From: Bacteroidota bacterium
GTDB lineage: Bacteria; Bacteroidota; Bacteroidia; Bacteroidales; UBA4417
NCBI GenBank assembly: GCA_013376995.1
Contig: JACAAZ010000002.1
Coordinates: 111,917-175,916 of the forward strand
Length of the DNA stretch: 64,000 nt
Direction of reading: 5' to 3'
The position numbers and the translations under genes were made by a program. Each line of letters starts with the position of its first letter. Position 1 is the stretch's first letter. The notes beneath the pieces were generated by a model that saw nothing but the letters and a program-made list of their open reading frames with translations, had not been told where the DNA came from and did not search any database. This document shows, piece after piece, positions 18,265-28,837 of this stretch.

Positions 18265-18873
18265 TTTTTAAGATCCCTGTTTCCCCGGAATTATCAATCT
18301 ATATATCAATTAACCTGGACTTGACTCTGAATGGAGATTTTCGGTTTAAGAAGCGGGGAAATAGAAATTTCAAATACTTACAATAACAACATCAGATTGC
18401 ATTACCCAAAAGCCTGATCATCAAAGAAAAGCAGACAGGTTTGATTTGTTGCAGACATAGGTCAAGTTTCAACAGATTTATAGCTTCAAGAGTCCTCATT
18501 TAAGTGCTTAAATTTCAATTGGAATACTTTAAACGCTCTCCTTAAGAAATCATTTGGTTAATCTTATCCTGTTACATTTTCCCGGATAATTACTTTGATC
18601 TCTTAGGGATTTTTAATGCCTGAATCAGTCAAAAATGATGAATATTATTTGTCATCAAAAAGAATTATAGAGTTAAGTAAGATCCGTGAAACCTAAGTTC
18701 ATATCAGATTTCAAGGATTTTCACCTTTTTCAGCTTCATTGCAAAGATCTTAACCAATCCATCCCTCATATTCATGTGCCGGAAATTTTAGATTGGTATT
18801 ACCCTCAACATTGAAAAATCAATATTTACACAATAATAACTGGCAATAGCCCGAATATTATAAACCTAAAAAT
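18265..18873. other. Long intergenic region before the second susC
   Basis: I find no gene in these roughly 600 bases. It follows a strong terminator and precedes the second susC, so it should contain an independent promoter and control site. No exact TAnnTTTG box stood out. Confidence 0.4.
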
Positions 18874-18879
18874 TTGGCT

Positions 18880-21819
18880 ATGACAAAAACAATTACTTTA
18901 ATTTTTCTCCTTTTACTCTCCATTGCCGTAAATGCCCAGCAAAAAGCAATTACCGGGAAAGTAACAGACATAGGAGGCCTTGGAATACCAGGAGTAACCG
19001 TTCAGTTCAAAGGAACCTCTACCGGAACCATTACTGATATTGACGGGAAATACAGTATTCCAATGAACCAGGGAATACTCAGGTTCAGCTATATCGGTTT
19101 TGTTGCTCAGGAATTCCCTATAACCAATCAGACAACTATCGATGTTTTGCTTCTTGAAGAAGCCAAAGCATTGAATGAAGTCGTAGTTATTGGTTACGGA
19201 ACTGCGAAGAAAAAAGACATTTCCACCTCTATTTCAGTAGTAGGTGAAAAAGATCTAAAGGATCGTCCAATCACCTCTCCGGCTCAAGCCTTGCAGGGGA
19301 AAGCTGCCGGGGTGCAGGTTACTTCCCCTTCGGGAAAACCCGGACAAGCATTGTCTGTCAGGGTCAGGGGATCAACCTCCATTGAAGCCTCCAATGAACC
19401 ACTATATGTAGTTGATGGAGTTATAACTTCAGACATAAGTAGCATAAATTCGAATGATATTGCATCGTTAAGCATTCTTAAGGATGCATCCGCTGCCGCT
19501 ATTTATGGGGTTCGTGGTGCAAATGGCGTTGTTATTATCACTACCAAGACCGGAGAACCTAATTCCCAAAGCCTAAAGTTCAATACCTATTTTGGAGTTT
19601 CCAAATTGAGGAAGACTGTAGATGTCCTTGGTACCAAAGACTACAGGACCCTTATGGATGAAATTTACAAACAGAATTATAACTGGACGAACTATACCGA
19701 CTGGAGCAAAGAGGTATTTGGAACCGGCTACGATCAGTCCTATCAGCTCTCTGCTTCAGGAGGAAAAGATAAATTCAATTATTATGTTTCAGGAGGTTAC
19801 CTGGGAAATGAAGGAATTGTAAAACCCGCTCGTTTCGATCGTTATTCATTCCGGATGAACCTTGATAACCAGGTGAATTCCTGGTTTAAGATAGGAACAA
19901 ATATTAACATCGTAAGGAGCAAGAAGAAAGACACACCCGATAATGCCAGTTCAGGAAGGGGTGGTGTAATCATGAGTACGCTGAATACTCCTCCATTTCT
20001 TCATACTTACCAGGGTGAAGGAACTACCGGATATATTCTGAATGATACTACGCATTTTGACCCTAATCCATTCCAACCTTCGTGGGAGAACCCAATTGCT
20101 TACATGAGCGGGCCTAAGCAGGAAACTATTGATGACAATGTTTCCGGTAGTGTTTTTGGTGAAGTTTCCATTCTGCAGGACCTGAAATTTAAATCCAGGC
20201 TGGGAGTTGAATTGAATCATCACCAGTGGGATTATTACCTCGATCCATTCCGCACCGTTTATGGCAGGCAACAACACGGGCAAGGTCAGTCTGATAAATC
20301 AGCCAATCAATACTGGACCTGGGAGAACACCCTTGATTACGCAAAGATCATAGGTAAACATAACTTTGCTGCTATGGTTGGAAACAGTCTTGAAAAGAAT
20401 ACTTTCAGTGACTCCTACCTATATGGTACCGGTTTCCCTTCAGATCTGAATGTAACCAAACTGAATGCGGCAAATACAATCACAGGTAACACAACTGCCT
20501 ACCAATGGTCCGGAGCGTCGTTTTTTGGACGACTAGCTTACAATTATAACAGTAAGTATTACCTGACCATGAGTCTCCGTGAGGACGGGTGTTCCAAGCT
20601 TAATCACAAATGGGGTACATTCCCGGCAATTTCAGCAGCATGGCGTATTTCTTCAGAAGACTTCATGAAAAGCCTTTCGTTTATTGATGATCTCAAACTG
20701 AGGGCTGGCTATGGAACCTTGGGTAACTCGAACGACATTCCTCCTTATACAAAGTACGGGCTCATTGATTATGTCCGTCAAACAGGTAGCAATACACCGG
20801 GTTCCTACCTTTCCAGCATGGGAAATAAAGACCTTCGATGGGAAACGACTACTCAAACAGATGTCGGATTTGACCTTACTATGCTGAATTCAAGGATAAC
20901 ATTCGCATTTGATGCTTATTTGAAAACGACGAATGATTTATACCTGAATGTTATCTGGCCCTCTTCCAGTAATCTTCCTAACCTGATGACCAATGCCGGT
21001 TCAATGGAGAACAAAGGGCTGGAGTTTGACCTGAATACTGTAAACCTGACTGGCAAATTAAAGTGGACATCCAACTTTAATATCTCTTTCAATCGGAATA
21101 AGATCAAATCTTTCAAATACCAGGATGTTGCTTATTACGGAAGGATCTATAGCAACAATCAGGATGTTATTATCCTGAAACCCGGTCTGTCTCTCGGATC
21201 ATTTTATGGCTATGTAGCTGATGGAGTTGACCCTGCAACGGGAGATATGAAGTACAAGGATGTTAATAACAATGGGATATTTGACCCTAACGACAGGACC
21301 ATTATTGGAAATGCCCAGCCTAAATTCACTTATGGATTTTCAAACAACCTCAGCTATGGCGACTTCAACCTGGATATTTTCTTCCAGGGAAGCCAGGGTA
21401 ATGATATCTACAATGCTACCCGAATTGACCTTGAAGGGATGTTCGACAGCAAGAACCAATCTACGGATGTGCTGAGAAGGTGGACACCTCAAAATACTAT
21501 TACTGACATTCCAAGAGCAATTGGAGGTGGTAACACCAAAAATGTCCAGAATTCCAGCAGGTTTGTGGAAGATGGGTCCTACCTGCGACTCAAATCCATT
21601 TCCCTCTCTTACAAACTGCTTGGTAATAAATTGAAAGTAAAGGGAATCAAGAACCTTTCCTTATATGTAACCGGGGAAAACCTTCTCACCTTTACGAAGT
21701 ACTCCGGTTTCGATCCTGAAGTCAATGCTTACGGGAATGATGCCGTTCAGTTAGGTGTTGATTACGGAACCTATCCACAAGCCCGAACTGTCATAGTAGG
21801 TCTTAATGTCGAATTTTAA
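18880..21819 (+). CDS. SusC/RagA-type TonB-linked outer-membrane glycan transporter (second pair)
   Basis: A 979-residue SusC-like importer, shorter than the first (1064). Signal peptide to about residue 20 (ends NAQ), carboxypeptidase-regulatory-like domain at about 24-95 (GKVTDIGGLGIPGVTVQFKG), TonB box/plug (NEVVVIGYGTAKKKD; VRVRGSTSIEASNEPLYVVDG), then barrel and aromatic C-terminus (LNVEF). I chose the ATG at 18880; a TTG two codons upstream (18874) is possible but less likely. The SusD partner starts 12 bases after the stop. The two SusC proteins are only distantly alike in the barrel, so they probably carry different glucan pieces. Confidence 0.94.
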   Translation: MTKTITLIFLLLLSIAVNAQQKAITGKVTDIGGLGIPGVTVQFKGTSTGTITDIDGKYSIPMNQGILRFSYIGFVAQEFPITNQTTIDVLLLEEAKALNEVVVIGYGTAKKKDISTSISVVGEKDLKDRPITSPAQALQGKAAGVQVTSPSGKPGQALSVRVRGSTSIEASNEPLYVVDGVITSDISSINSNDIASLSILKDASAAAIYGVRGANGVVIITTKTGEPNSQSLKFNTYFGVSKLRKTVDVLGTKDYRTLMDEIYKQNYNWTNYTDWSKEVFGTGYDQSYQLSASGGKDKFNYYVSGGYLGNEGIVKPARFDRYSFRMNLDNQVNSWFKIGTNINIVRSKKKDTPDNASSGRGGVIMSTLNTPPFLHTYQGEGTTGYILNDTTHFDPNPFQPSWENPIAYMSGPKQETIDDNVSGSVFGEVSILQDLKFKSRLGVELNHHQWDYYLDPFRTVYGRQQHGQGQSDKSANQYWTWENTLDYAKIIGKHNFAAMVGNSLEKNTFSDSYLYGTGFPSDLNVTKLNAANTITGNTTAYQWSGASFFGRLAYNYNSKYYLTMSLREDGCSKLNHKWGTFPAISAAWRISSEDFMKSLSFIDDLKLRAGYGTLGNSNDIPPYTKYGLIDYVRQTGSNTPGSYLSSMGNKDLRWETTTQTDVGFDLTMLNSRITFAFDAYLKTTNDLYLNVIWPSSSNLPNLMTNAGSMENKGLEFDLNTVNLTGKLKWTSNFNISFNRNKIKSFKYQDVAYYGRIYSNNQDVIILKPGLSLGSFYGYVADGVDPATGDMKYKDVNNNGIFDPNDRTIIGNAQPKFTYGFSNNLSYGDFNLDIFFQGSQGNDIYNATRIDLEGMFDSKNQSTDVLRRWTPQNTITDIPRAIGGGNTKNVQNSSRFVEDGSYLRLKSISLSYKLLGNKLKVKGIKNLSLYVTGENLLTFTKYSGFDPEVNAYGNDAVQLGVDYGTYPQARTVIVGLNVEF

Positions 21820-21831
21820 TCCCTCAGAGCG

Positions 21832-23310
21832 ATGAAATATACACCCTTCATACTTTTCCTTACGCTTCTCATAACACTGTTTGTGTCATGCAAGAAGATT
21901 GATAATTTTCTCGATCTGAAACCCGTTTCGAATGGGATTGGCGTTGAAAATAAAGCTACAGATTCCATTCTTTTCAAGTCAGCAAGCGAAGCAGAAGCAG
22001 CTCTTTCGGCAACCTATGCTGATTTCAGAAATGAGTACTTTGAGCTGGATTATTTTGTCAACGGCGATGCCCAATCCGATGACGCATATGCAGGTGCTGA
22101 TAATCCTGCTAATTTCCAGATTGATGACTATGAAATTGATGCTCTCAATACGAACGTCAGTCGCGATTGGGGCTATCTCTATTCCACCATCGGCAGGGCA
22201 AATACGGTTATTAATAATGTAAATAAGGTCATTGATCCTGAGCTTACAGCAGACCGAAAAAAGGAAATCATCAGCGAAGCCTCCTTCATAAGGGCTTTCC
22301 TGTATTTTCAGCTTGTTCGGCTTTGGGGTGATGTTCCTCTGCAGTTATACGAGGTGAAAGAAGTTAATGCTTCAAATCTTCCGGAGGTATATCCATTGCT
22401 TTTCCCTGCACGACAGCCAATGACCGCTGTTTACCAGCAGATCATTGCGGATCTTGAAGCGGCATTGCCAAATGTTAAGGCAACTGCTGTTAATAAGACG
22501 ATAGTTACCAAAGGAGCTGTAAACACATTACTAGCCTATGTTTATGCCACAATTGAGCCTCATGACTGGACAAAGGTGCTGAAATATTGTAATGATGTCA
22601 CATCCGGCCCATATAGCCTATTGCCTGATTACGATCAGCTCTGGGATAATTCTCATGAAAACTCTGCTGAATCTATTTTTGAAATAAACTATGATGGAAC
22701 CAGTTCCAGTGGAAATTGGGGCACTAATATGTTCCAGGGGATGGATTGGAAGAAGTTCAACATCCCATCCAATGATCTTGTACAGGCATTTGATGATGAA
22801 GGAGATGTGATCCGCAAGAATTCCTCCATAAAATGGGTGGATGTTACAGGACATTGGTCAGATATCCACTGGCCTCAGGACCATTATCCTTTCCTCAATA
22901 AATACAGGGCTTTGGATCAACCCAGTCCACAGAATTATATTTTCTACAGGCTGGCTGACATTCTTTTACTGAAAGCTGAAGCTCTGAATGAAACAGGCGA
23001 TGTATCAGGAGCTGCTCAACTGGTTAACCAGGTCCGCAGCAGGGTAAGCCTGCCAAATACCACTGCTTCAAATCAGGATGCAATGCGACTGGCTATTGAA
23101 AAGGAAAGAAGGCTTGAGCTTGCATTTGAAGGCCATCGCTGGTTCGACCTGAAACGCACAGGACGAGCCGTTGCTGTGATCAACGCCGTTACTAACTTTG
23201 GGCCTGGTGTTACAATGAGTTATAATCTGAACGAAAACAGGCTGCTTTGGCCAGTACCTCAATCAGAACTTGATAAAAACTCGAAACTTACACAAAATCC
23301 GGGTTATTGA
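21832..23310 (+). CDS. SusD/RagB-type surface glycan-binding lipoprotein (second pair)
   Basis: Lipobox FVSC near residue 20, then KKIDNFLDLKPVS. RagB core motifs: EASFIRAFLYFQLVRLWGDVPL and the C-terminal KERRLELAFEGHRWFDLKRTG; it ends with the typical LTQNPGY. The length (492) is normal. It is 12 bases behind susC, forming the second glycan-capture pair. A 17-pair hairpin follows the stop codon at 23321-23359. Confidence 0.95.
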   Translation: MKYTPFILFLTLLITLFVSCKKIDNFLDLKPVSNGIGVENKATDSILFKSASEAEAALSATYADFRNEYFELDYFVNGDAQSDDAYAGADNPANFQIDDYEIDALNTNVSRDWGYLYSTIGRANTVINNVNKVIDPELTADRKKEIISEASFIRAFLYFQLVRLWGDVPLQLYEVKEVNASNLPEVYPLLFPARQPMTAVYQQIIADLEAALPNVKATAVNKTIVTKGAVNTLLAYVYATIEPHDWTKVLKYCNDVTSGPYSLLPDYDQLWDNSHENSAESIFEINYDGTSSSGNWGTNMFQGMDWKKFNIPSNDLVQAFDDEGDVIRKNSSIKWVDVTGHWSDIHWPQDHYPFLNKYRALDQPSPQNYIFYRLADILLLKAEALNETGDVSGAAQLVNQVRSRVSLPNTTASNQDAMRLAIEKERRLELAFEGHRWFDLKRTGRAVAVINAVTNFGPGVTMSYNLNENRLLWPVPQSELDKNSKLTQNPGY

Positions 23311-23320
23311 TTTTTTGACT

Positions 23321-23359
23321 GCTTTATCCTGGAATCGAGCATCGGTTCCGGGATAAGGC
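23321..23359 (+). promoter_or_regulatory. Strong intercistronic hairpin after the second susD
   Basis: Positions 23321-23337 pair with 23343-23359 over 17 bases (three G-T pairs), leaving a five-base loop AGCAT. No T-run follows directly. Position, stem strength and loop size resemble the hairpin after the first susD, suggesting a shared way of making more SusCD than enzymes. Confidence 0.6.
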
Positions 23360-23496
23360 AATCATTTTAAGCATTTTCTCGTCGGCTGATATAACTATAA
23401 TAATTTGTGGAATTCTTACTTTCCGCTTACGTTCATACTTGCCGCAGTAAATTCCCAAACCTTTTCTCAACTTACTCGTACTTACCCAACATCAGC

Positions 23497-26265
23497 ATGA
23501 ATATCAGGATGACGAAGCTTACAAAAATATTATTCCTTTGTTCAGGATTACTCCTCATCAGCACTATCGTTTTAGCACAGGGACTTAAAACGAGCGGGAA
23601 AAAAATTGTCGACCAGAATGGTAATGAAGTCATCTTAAGGGGGATGGGCCTTGGCGGATGGATGATACAGGAAGGCTATATGATGGAGACCAGCAATTTT
23701 GCAGGCTCTCAACATGAAATCAAAGCTAAAATACAGAGCCTGGTCGGACCTGAAAACACTGCAACCTTTTACAAAACCTGGCACCAGAATCATTGCACCA
23801 GGCGCGATATTGACTCCCTGGCTTCCTGGGGATTCAATTCTATCCGCGTTCCCATGCATTACAACCTATTTACCCTTCCTGTTGAATCAGAGCCCGTCGC
23901 CGATTCAAACACCTGGCTGGAAGAAGGATTTGTACTCACTGATAGTCTGGTAAAATGGTGCTCTGCAGATCATATTTATATTATCCTCGATTTGCATGCA
24001 GCCCCCGGAGGACAGGGCAGAGATGCCAATATTTCCGATTATGACCCATCCAAACCCTCCCTTTGGGAAAACCAGGCTAATAAGAATAAAACCATTGCTT
24101 TGTGGAAAAGGCTTGCTGAACGCTATGCAAATGAGCCCTGGATTGGAGGGTATGATCTTATTAATGAAACAAACTGGAATTTTACTGCCGGGGCTAACCA
24201 AAATGGTTGCGACGAAACAACCAATGCTCCGCTTCGACAGTTGCTAATTGCCATAACAACTGCCATTCGAGAGGTTGATACTCATCACATTATATTTATT
24301 GAAGGTAATTGCTGGGCCAATAACTATAATGGGATCCTTCCTTCCTGGGATAATAACCTGGTAGTTAGCTTTCACAAATATTGGAGTTATAATGACTTGG
24401 GGTCCATTCAGGGAATGCTCAATATCAGGAATAATTTCAATGTTCCTCTCTGGCTTGGAGAATCCGGCGAAAACTCAAATGCTTGGTTTACAGAGGCTAT
24501 ACAGCTCCTGGAAAAAAATTCAATCGGCTGGTCATGGTGGCCGTTGAAAAAGGTCAGCTCTGTTGTAGGCCCATACACAATCCCTAAAAATACAGGATAT
24601 CAAACCCTGCTTGATTACTGGCAGAATGGGGGAACAACCCCCACTTCCGAATTTGCAATGAATGCCCTGATGCAACTAGCCGAAAACGCAAAACCTGAAA
24701 ATTGCATTTACCGGAAAGATGTGATTGACGCCATGTTCCGGCAGGTTAGCGACACAAATACGAAGCCTTTTTCCCACCAGGCTGTTCCTGGTATAATCCA
24801 TGCATCTGATTATGATCTGGGAAGATATGGAAGTGCCTATTTTGATAAAGACATTGCTGATTACCATGTAACTACTGGCACATACACAGCCTGGAATAAT
24901 GGATGGACTTACCGGAATGACGGAGTGGATCTTGAAACTTCCTTCGACAGTGACCCGGGCTCAAATGGAATCAATATAGGCTGGACCCAGGACAATGAAT
25001 GGACCCAATATTCGGTAAATGTGGATTCCAGCGCTGTTTATACGATCAAGTTTCGATATGCCTATGCTTCTGGAACAGCTGCAAAAATCCGGTTAATCAG
25101 TAACGGAAGGGATGTTTCACCGCTTTTAGCATTAACAGCTACTGGTGGAAATCAAACCTGGAATTACCTGACCATCAATGATATTGTTCTTTATAAAGGA
25201 TTAAATAAAATTCGGGTTTATTTCGAAAAAGGAGGTGCAAACTTCGGTTTCATGAAGTTCACCCTGAGCAAAAAGATCAGTGATATGGGCCTCCTTCCTG
25301 TGACCGGTGAAACATCGGGGAGTAAAGGTTTAATCCTTGTTACCTTCAACAAATTTCTTGACCCACAATCGGTAAATCTTAACGGATTTTCATGCCTGGT
25401 AAATGGTAATCCGGTTAGCATTAAAAGTATCTCTCTAAATACCAAAAATACTTACCAGGTATTTTTTGAGCTTGAAACATCTATTTATGACGGAGATACA
25501 ATAAGCTTTTCCTACCAGGGCGGAAGTATTAAAGCCGGGGATGGAATGCCATTATCTGATTTTAATAACCTCATCGTCGATAATTTACTGCCTGTTCACT
25601 ATTCAATCCCTGGCAAGATAGAAGCAGAATCTTTCGTGTTAAACCGTGGATTGCAATTGGAAAGTACCACCGATTTGGGTGGAGGACAGGATATTGGCTA
25701 TACAAATACGGGAGACTATCTTGAATATAATATCAGAGTAAAAAAAAAGGCCCGGTACAAACTGGAAGTACGTGTTGCCTGCCAAAGTAAGTCCGGAACT
25801 GTAGAGTTTCAACAAATTGACACAACAGGAACTGAGCTTCATTCCGTTGACCTCAGTGTCCCCGTGACAGGAGGTTGGCAAACCTGGACTACAACCTCCT
25901 CCTCAGTTAACCTTGAGGCCGGAATTGGCACTTTAAGGGTTAAGATTATCGCACCCGAATTCAATATGAACTGGTACCGATTTACAGAGATCATCAAGGA
26001 CACCAGTTCAAATGAAAAGAAAGAAATCAGGTTATATCCCAATCCCTTACACGATGGTGTTCTGACAATTGAAATTCCTGATTCAAAAGGCATGAATAAG
26101 CGGCTCATCATTCATTCAACATCCGGTGCGCTATGCCTGGATAAAGAATTAAATAGCAGCGACGAAACTTACAGGGAACTTCTTGGGAACCTTGCTCCCG
26201 GCTTCTATATTGTCGAACTCAGAATCAATGAATCCATACGCCGCACTAAATTCCTGGTTATCTAA
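23497..26265 (+). CDS. GH5 family endo-glucanase with two CBM6-like modules and T9SS sorting domain
   Basis: I place the start at the ATG at 23497, where a clear signal peptide begins (MNIRMTKLTKILFLCSG); an upstream in-frame GTG at 23407 would add 30 residues with no signal character. The GH5 barrel spans about 25-375: acid/base E224 in LINETNW, nucleophile E322 in WLGESGE, and the substrate loop ILDLHAAPGGQG. Two CBM6-like sugar-binding modules follow (about 440-590 and 700-835), separated by an Ig-like segment. The last 75 residues (EIRLYPNPLHDGVLTIEI ... GFYIVELRINES) form a type A C-terminal sorting domain, so it is exported by the type IX system to the surface or medium. The exact glucan linkage cut is not clear from sequence. 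Confidence 0.9.
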   Translation: MNIRMTKLTKILFLCSGLLLISTIVLAQGLKTSGKKIVDQNGNEVILRGMGLGGWMIQEGYMMETSNFAGSQHEIKAKIQSLVGPENTATFYKTWHQNHCTRRDIDSLASWGFNSIRVPMHYNLFTLPVESEPVADSNTWLEEGFVLTDSLVKWCSADHIYIILDLHAAPGGQGRDANISDYDPSKPSLWENQANKNKTIALWKRLAERYANEPWIGGYDLINETNWNFTAGANQNGCDETTNAPLRQLLIAITTAIREVDTHHIIFIEGNCWANNYNGILPSWDNNLVVSFHKYWSYNDLGSIQGMLNIRNNFNVPLWLGESGENSNAWFTEAIQLLEKNSIGWSWWPLKKVSSVVGPYTIPKNTGYQTLLDYWQNGGTTPTSEFAMNALMQLAENAKPENCIYRKDVIDAMFRQVSDTNTKPFSHQAVPGIIHASDYDLGRYGSAYFDKDIADYHVTTGTYTAWNNGWTYRNDGVDLETSFDSDPGSNGINIGWTQDNEWTQYSVNVDSSAVYTIKFRYAYASGTAAKIRLISNGRDVSPLLALTATGGNQTWNYLTINDIVLYKGLNKIRVYFEKGGANFGFMKFTLSKKISDMGLLPVTGETSGSKGLILVTFNKFLDPQSVNLNGFSCLVNGNPVSIKSISLNTKNTYQVFFELETSIYDGDTISFSYQGGSIKAGDGMPLSDFNNLIVDNLLPVHYSIPGKIEAESFVLNRGLQLESTTDLGGGQDIGYTNTGDYLEYNIRVKKKARYKLEVRVACQSKSGTVEFQQIDTTGTELHSVDLSVPVTGGWQTWTTTSSSVNLEAGIGTLRVKIIAPEFNMNWYRFTEIIKDTSSNEKKEIRLYPNPLHDGVLTIEIPDSKGMNKRLIIHSTSGALCLDKELNSSDETYRELLGNLAPGFYIVELRINESIRRTKFLVI

Positions 26266-26313
26266 CCATAATTGTATTTCATAATACCATTCCGTATTAA
26301 ATCATATTATAAC

Positions 26314-28827
26314 ATGAAAATCAAGCTGTTAATTTTGTTGCTCCTGCCGGTTGGTCTCCTGGTCAATGGGCAAAATGAAATTTATAAGGACCCTTCGGCA
26401 AAAACTGAAGCCAGGGTAGAAGATCTGCTCAGCAGGATGACTCTGGATGAAAAATTAGAACAGCTTGCCGGTACAGGAATTACAGGAATGGACACTAAAG
26501 CAAATGAACGTCTTGGAATCCCGCCATTCTTAATGTCAGATGGCCCCCTGGGAGTACGTTGGGAGAAATCTACCGCTTTTCCTTGTGGAGCAGCCATTGC
26601 AGCAACATGGGACACAGAACTTGTATCACGCTTTGCTGATGCTCTCGCAACAGAAACACAGGCACATGGCCGGAACTATCTCCTGGGGCCTTGTGTCAAC
26701 ATACATCGTTTACCAATAGGAGGGAGGAATTTTGAAAGCTATGGAGAAGATCCCTGGCTCACTTCGCGACTTGTCGTGAGCTATATTAAAGCCCTGCAAG
26801 CCCGTCATGTTATTCCAAGCGTTAAGCATTATGCACTGAATAACCAGGAGTGGCAAAGAACTGAGGTAAATGTGGTAGCAGATGAAAGAACTATGCGTGA
26901 GATATACCTGCCATCATTTGAAGCTGCTGTTAAAGAAGCCAATGTATGGACTGTCATGTCGGCCTATAACAAGGTTAATGACTGGTGGTGCAGTGAAAAC
27001 AAGCACTTACTCACAGATATCCTCAAAAATGAATGGGGATTCAAAGGCCTGGTTGTTTCTGATTGGGTTTCAACTCATTCAACAGTAGATGCAGCCAATA
27101 ATGGCCTTGACCTTGAAATGCCCATCGGCGATGTGTTTGCTGTTGGAAAGCTTAAACGTGCTATCACTGAAGGCAAAATTACTGAACAGACTATCAATGA
27201 GAAAGTCCGTAGAATCCTGAGAATTAAATTCGAAGCCGGTTTATTCGATTCGAAAAACACTCCGGATCCCACCAAAATAAGCGATTCAAATGCTATCCAA
27301 CTGGCGACGGAGCTTTCTGAAGAAAGCACGGTCCTACTGAAAAACCAGGATAAACTATTACCTCTGGATATTGCCTCTTACAAGAAGATAGCAGTTATTG
27401 GACCTTTAGCTGATATTTCTAATACCGGTGGTGGAGGTAGCTCATTGGTTATTCCCACCTTCAATATATCACCATATCAGGGAATTAAGAAATTTGTCGG
27501 AAACCAGGCTGAAGTTTATTTTGCTTTGGGCGACAAACCCCCAACTGCAACCCTGGAAGCTATTGATCCATTATTTTTCCATGTTGGAATAGGAGTTGAG
27601 AAAGGGTTGAAAGGCGAATATTACAGCAATAAGAACCTTGAAGGAAACCCCATACTCACCAGGATTGACCCTAATATTGATTTCAATTGGGAGGATAATT
27701 CCCCTTCACCAATTATGGAAAACGACAATTTCTCCGTGCGGTGGACTGGAACTCTCCTGGCTCCGTTGTCAAGAAAATACGTTTTTTCAACCGGCAGCGA
27801 TGATGGAGTCCGATTCTATATTAATGGTAAGAAAGTCATTGATAATTGGACAGATCACGGGGAAACGGTGGATACAGCAATTGTAGCCATGGAAGAAGGA
27901 AAATCCTACGATATTAAACTCGAATTCTATGAAAAAGGCGGCAGCGCAGTTTGCATACTGGGTTGGGACCTGCCAAAGGACAATTCACAGGAAAACCTTG
28001 TAGATGAAGCAGTCAGAATAGCCAGGAAGAGTGATGTGGCAATTGTATTTGTAGGATCTACTGAATTTGTTGAGAGCGAGGGTTTTGATCGTCGGGGTGG
28101 AATGATGCTACCAGGAAATCAAAGTGAGTTAATCCAGGCAGTTGTGGCTGCCAATCCAAAAACCATCGTTGTACTGAATACCGGAACAGCCATTACTACC
28201 AGCCCCTGGCTGGATAAAACGCCTGCTTTGCTTGAAAACTTTTTCCCCGGGCAGGAGGGTGGCAATGCAATCGCAAATATTTTGTTTGGAAAGCATAATC
28301 CATCCGCTAAACTTCCATTCTCCTTTATCAGGGATTACTCTCAAACACCAGCATTTAAAGGCTATATGGATGCCGGTTTGCAGGCTCCCTATTCTGAAGG
28401 GATATTTGTTGGATACCGGTACCTGGATAAAAACAACCTTGAACCAACTTTTCCTTTTGGATTTGGCCTTTCCTATACAACATTTTCCTATTCTGACATG
28501 AATATAGTAGCCCTTGAGAACGGGAACTATAAAGTAAGCCTGAAGATCAAAAATACCGGGAAAATGAAAGGAAGTGAAGTCGTACAATTATATGTTTCCG
28601 ACAAGCACAGTTCAATACCCAGGCCTGAAAAGGAACTAAAAGGATTTGCCAAGGTAAGCCTTGCTCCTTCTGAAGAAAAGGAGGTTGCTTTCCTGCTTAA
28701 CCATCGTTCATTTGCCTATTACGATGTTGTTGGGAAGAGTTGGAAAGTAGAACCGGGAAAATTTGATTTGCTTGCCGGCAGTTCTTCCAGGGATATCAGG
28801 GTAACCGGATCTATATTGATCCCTTAA
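26314..28827 (+). CDS. GH3 family beta-glucosidase with PA14 insert
   Basis: Start chosen at the ATG at 26314, which opens a signal peptide ending VNGQ; the ATG at 26272 would add 14 residues ahead of it. The GH3 barrel has the nucleophile D250 in VVSDWV and the substrate motifs PSVKHYALNN and GRNFESYGEDP. A PA14 sugar-binding domain (about 415-550, GLKGEYYSNKNLEGNP, TGSDDGVRFYINGKKVIDNW) is inserted in the second GH3 domain, followed by a fibronectin-III-like end. The enzyme releases glucose from oligosaccharides, probably in the periplasm, finishing the work of the endo-enzymes. It lies 49 bases behind the GH5 gene. Confidence 0.94.
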   Translation: MKIKLLILLLLPVGLLVNGQNEIYKDPSAKTEARVEDLLSRMTLDEKLEQLAGTGITGMDTKANERLGIPPFLMSDGPLGVRWEKSTAFPCGAAIAATWDTELVSRFADALATETQAHGRNYLLGPCVNIHRLPIGGRNFESYGEDPWLTSRLVVSYIKALQARHVIPSVKHYALNNQEWQRTEVNVVADERTMREIYLPSFEAAVKEANVWTVMSAYNKVNDWWCSENKHLLTDILKNEWGFKGLVVSDWVSTHSTVDAANNGLDLEMPIGDVFAVGKLKRAITEGKITEQTINEKVRRILRIKFEAGLFDSKNTPDPTKISDSNAIQLATELSEESTVLLKNQDKLLPLDIASYKKIAVIGPLADISNTGGGGSSLVIPTFNISPYQGIKKFVGNQAEVYFALGDKPPTATLEAIDPLFFHVGIGVEKGLKGEYYSNKNLEGNPILTRIDPNIDFNWEDNSPSPIMENDNFSVRWTGTLLAPLSRKYVFSTGSDDGVRFYINGKKVIDNWTDHGETVDTAIVAMEEGKSYDIKLEFYEKGGSAVCILGWDLPKDNSQENLVDEAVRIARKSDVAIVFVGSTEFVESEGFDRRGGMMLPGNQSELIQAVVAANPKTIVVLNTGTAITTSPWLDKTPALLENFFPGQEGGNAIANILFGKHNPSAKLPFSFIRDYSQTPAFKGYMDAGLQAPYSEGIFVGYRYLDKNNLEPTFPFGFGLSYTTFSYSDMNIVALENGNYKVSLKIKNTGKMKGSEVVQLYVSDKHSSIPRPEKELKGFAKVSLAPSEEKEVAFLLNHRSFAYYDVVGKSWKVEPGKFDLLAGSSSRDIRVTGSILIP

Positions 28828-28837
28828 CACATTTATA

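Noticed and set aside
28129-28587. 152-codon antisense frame inside the GH3 gene
   Set aside because: It lies wholly within a clear GH3 gene on the other strand; composition is that of a shadow frame.
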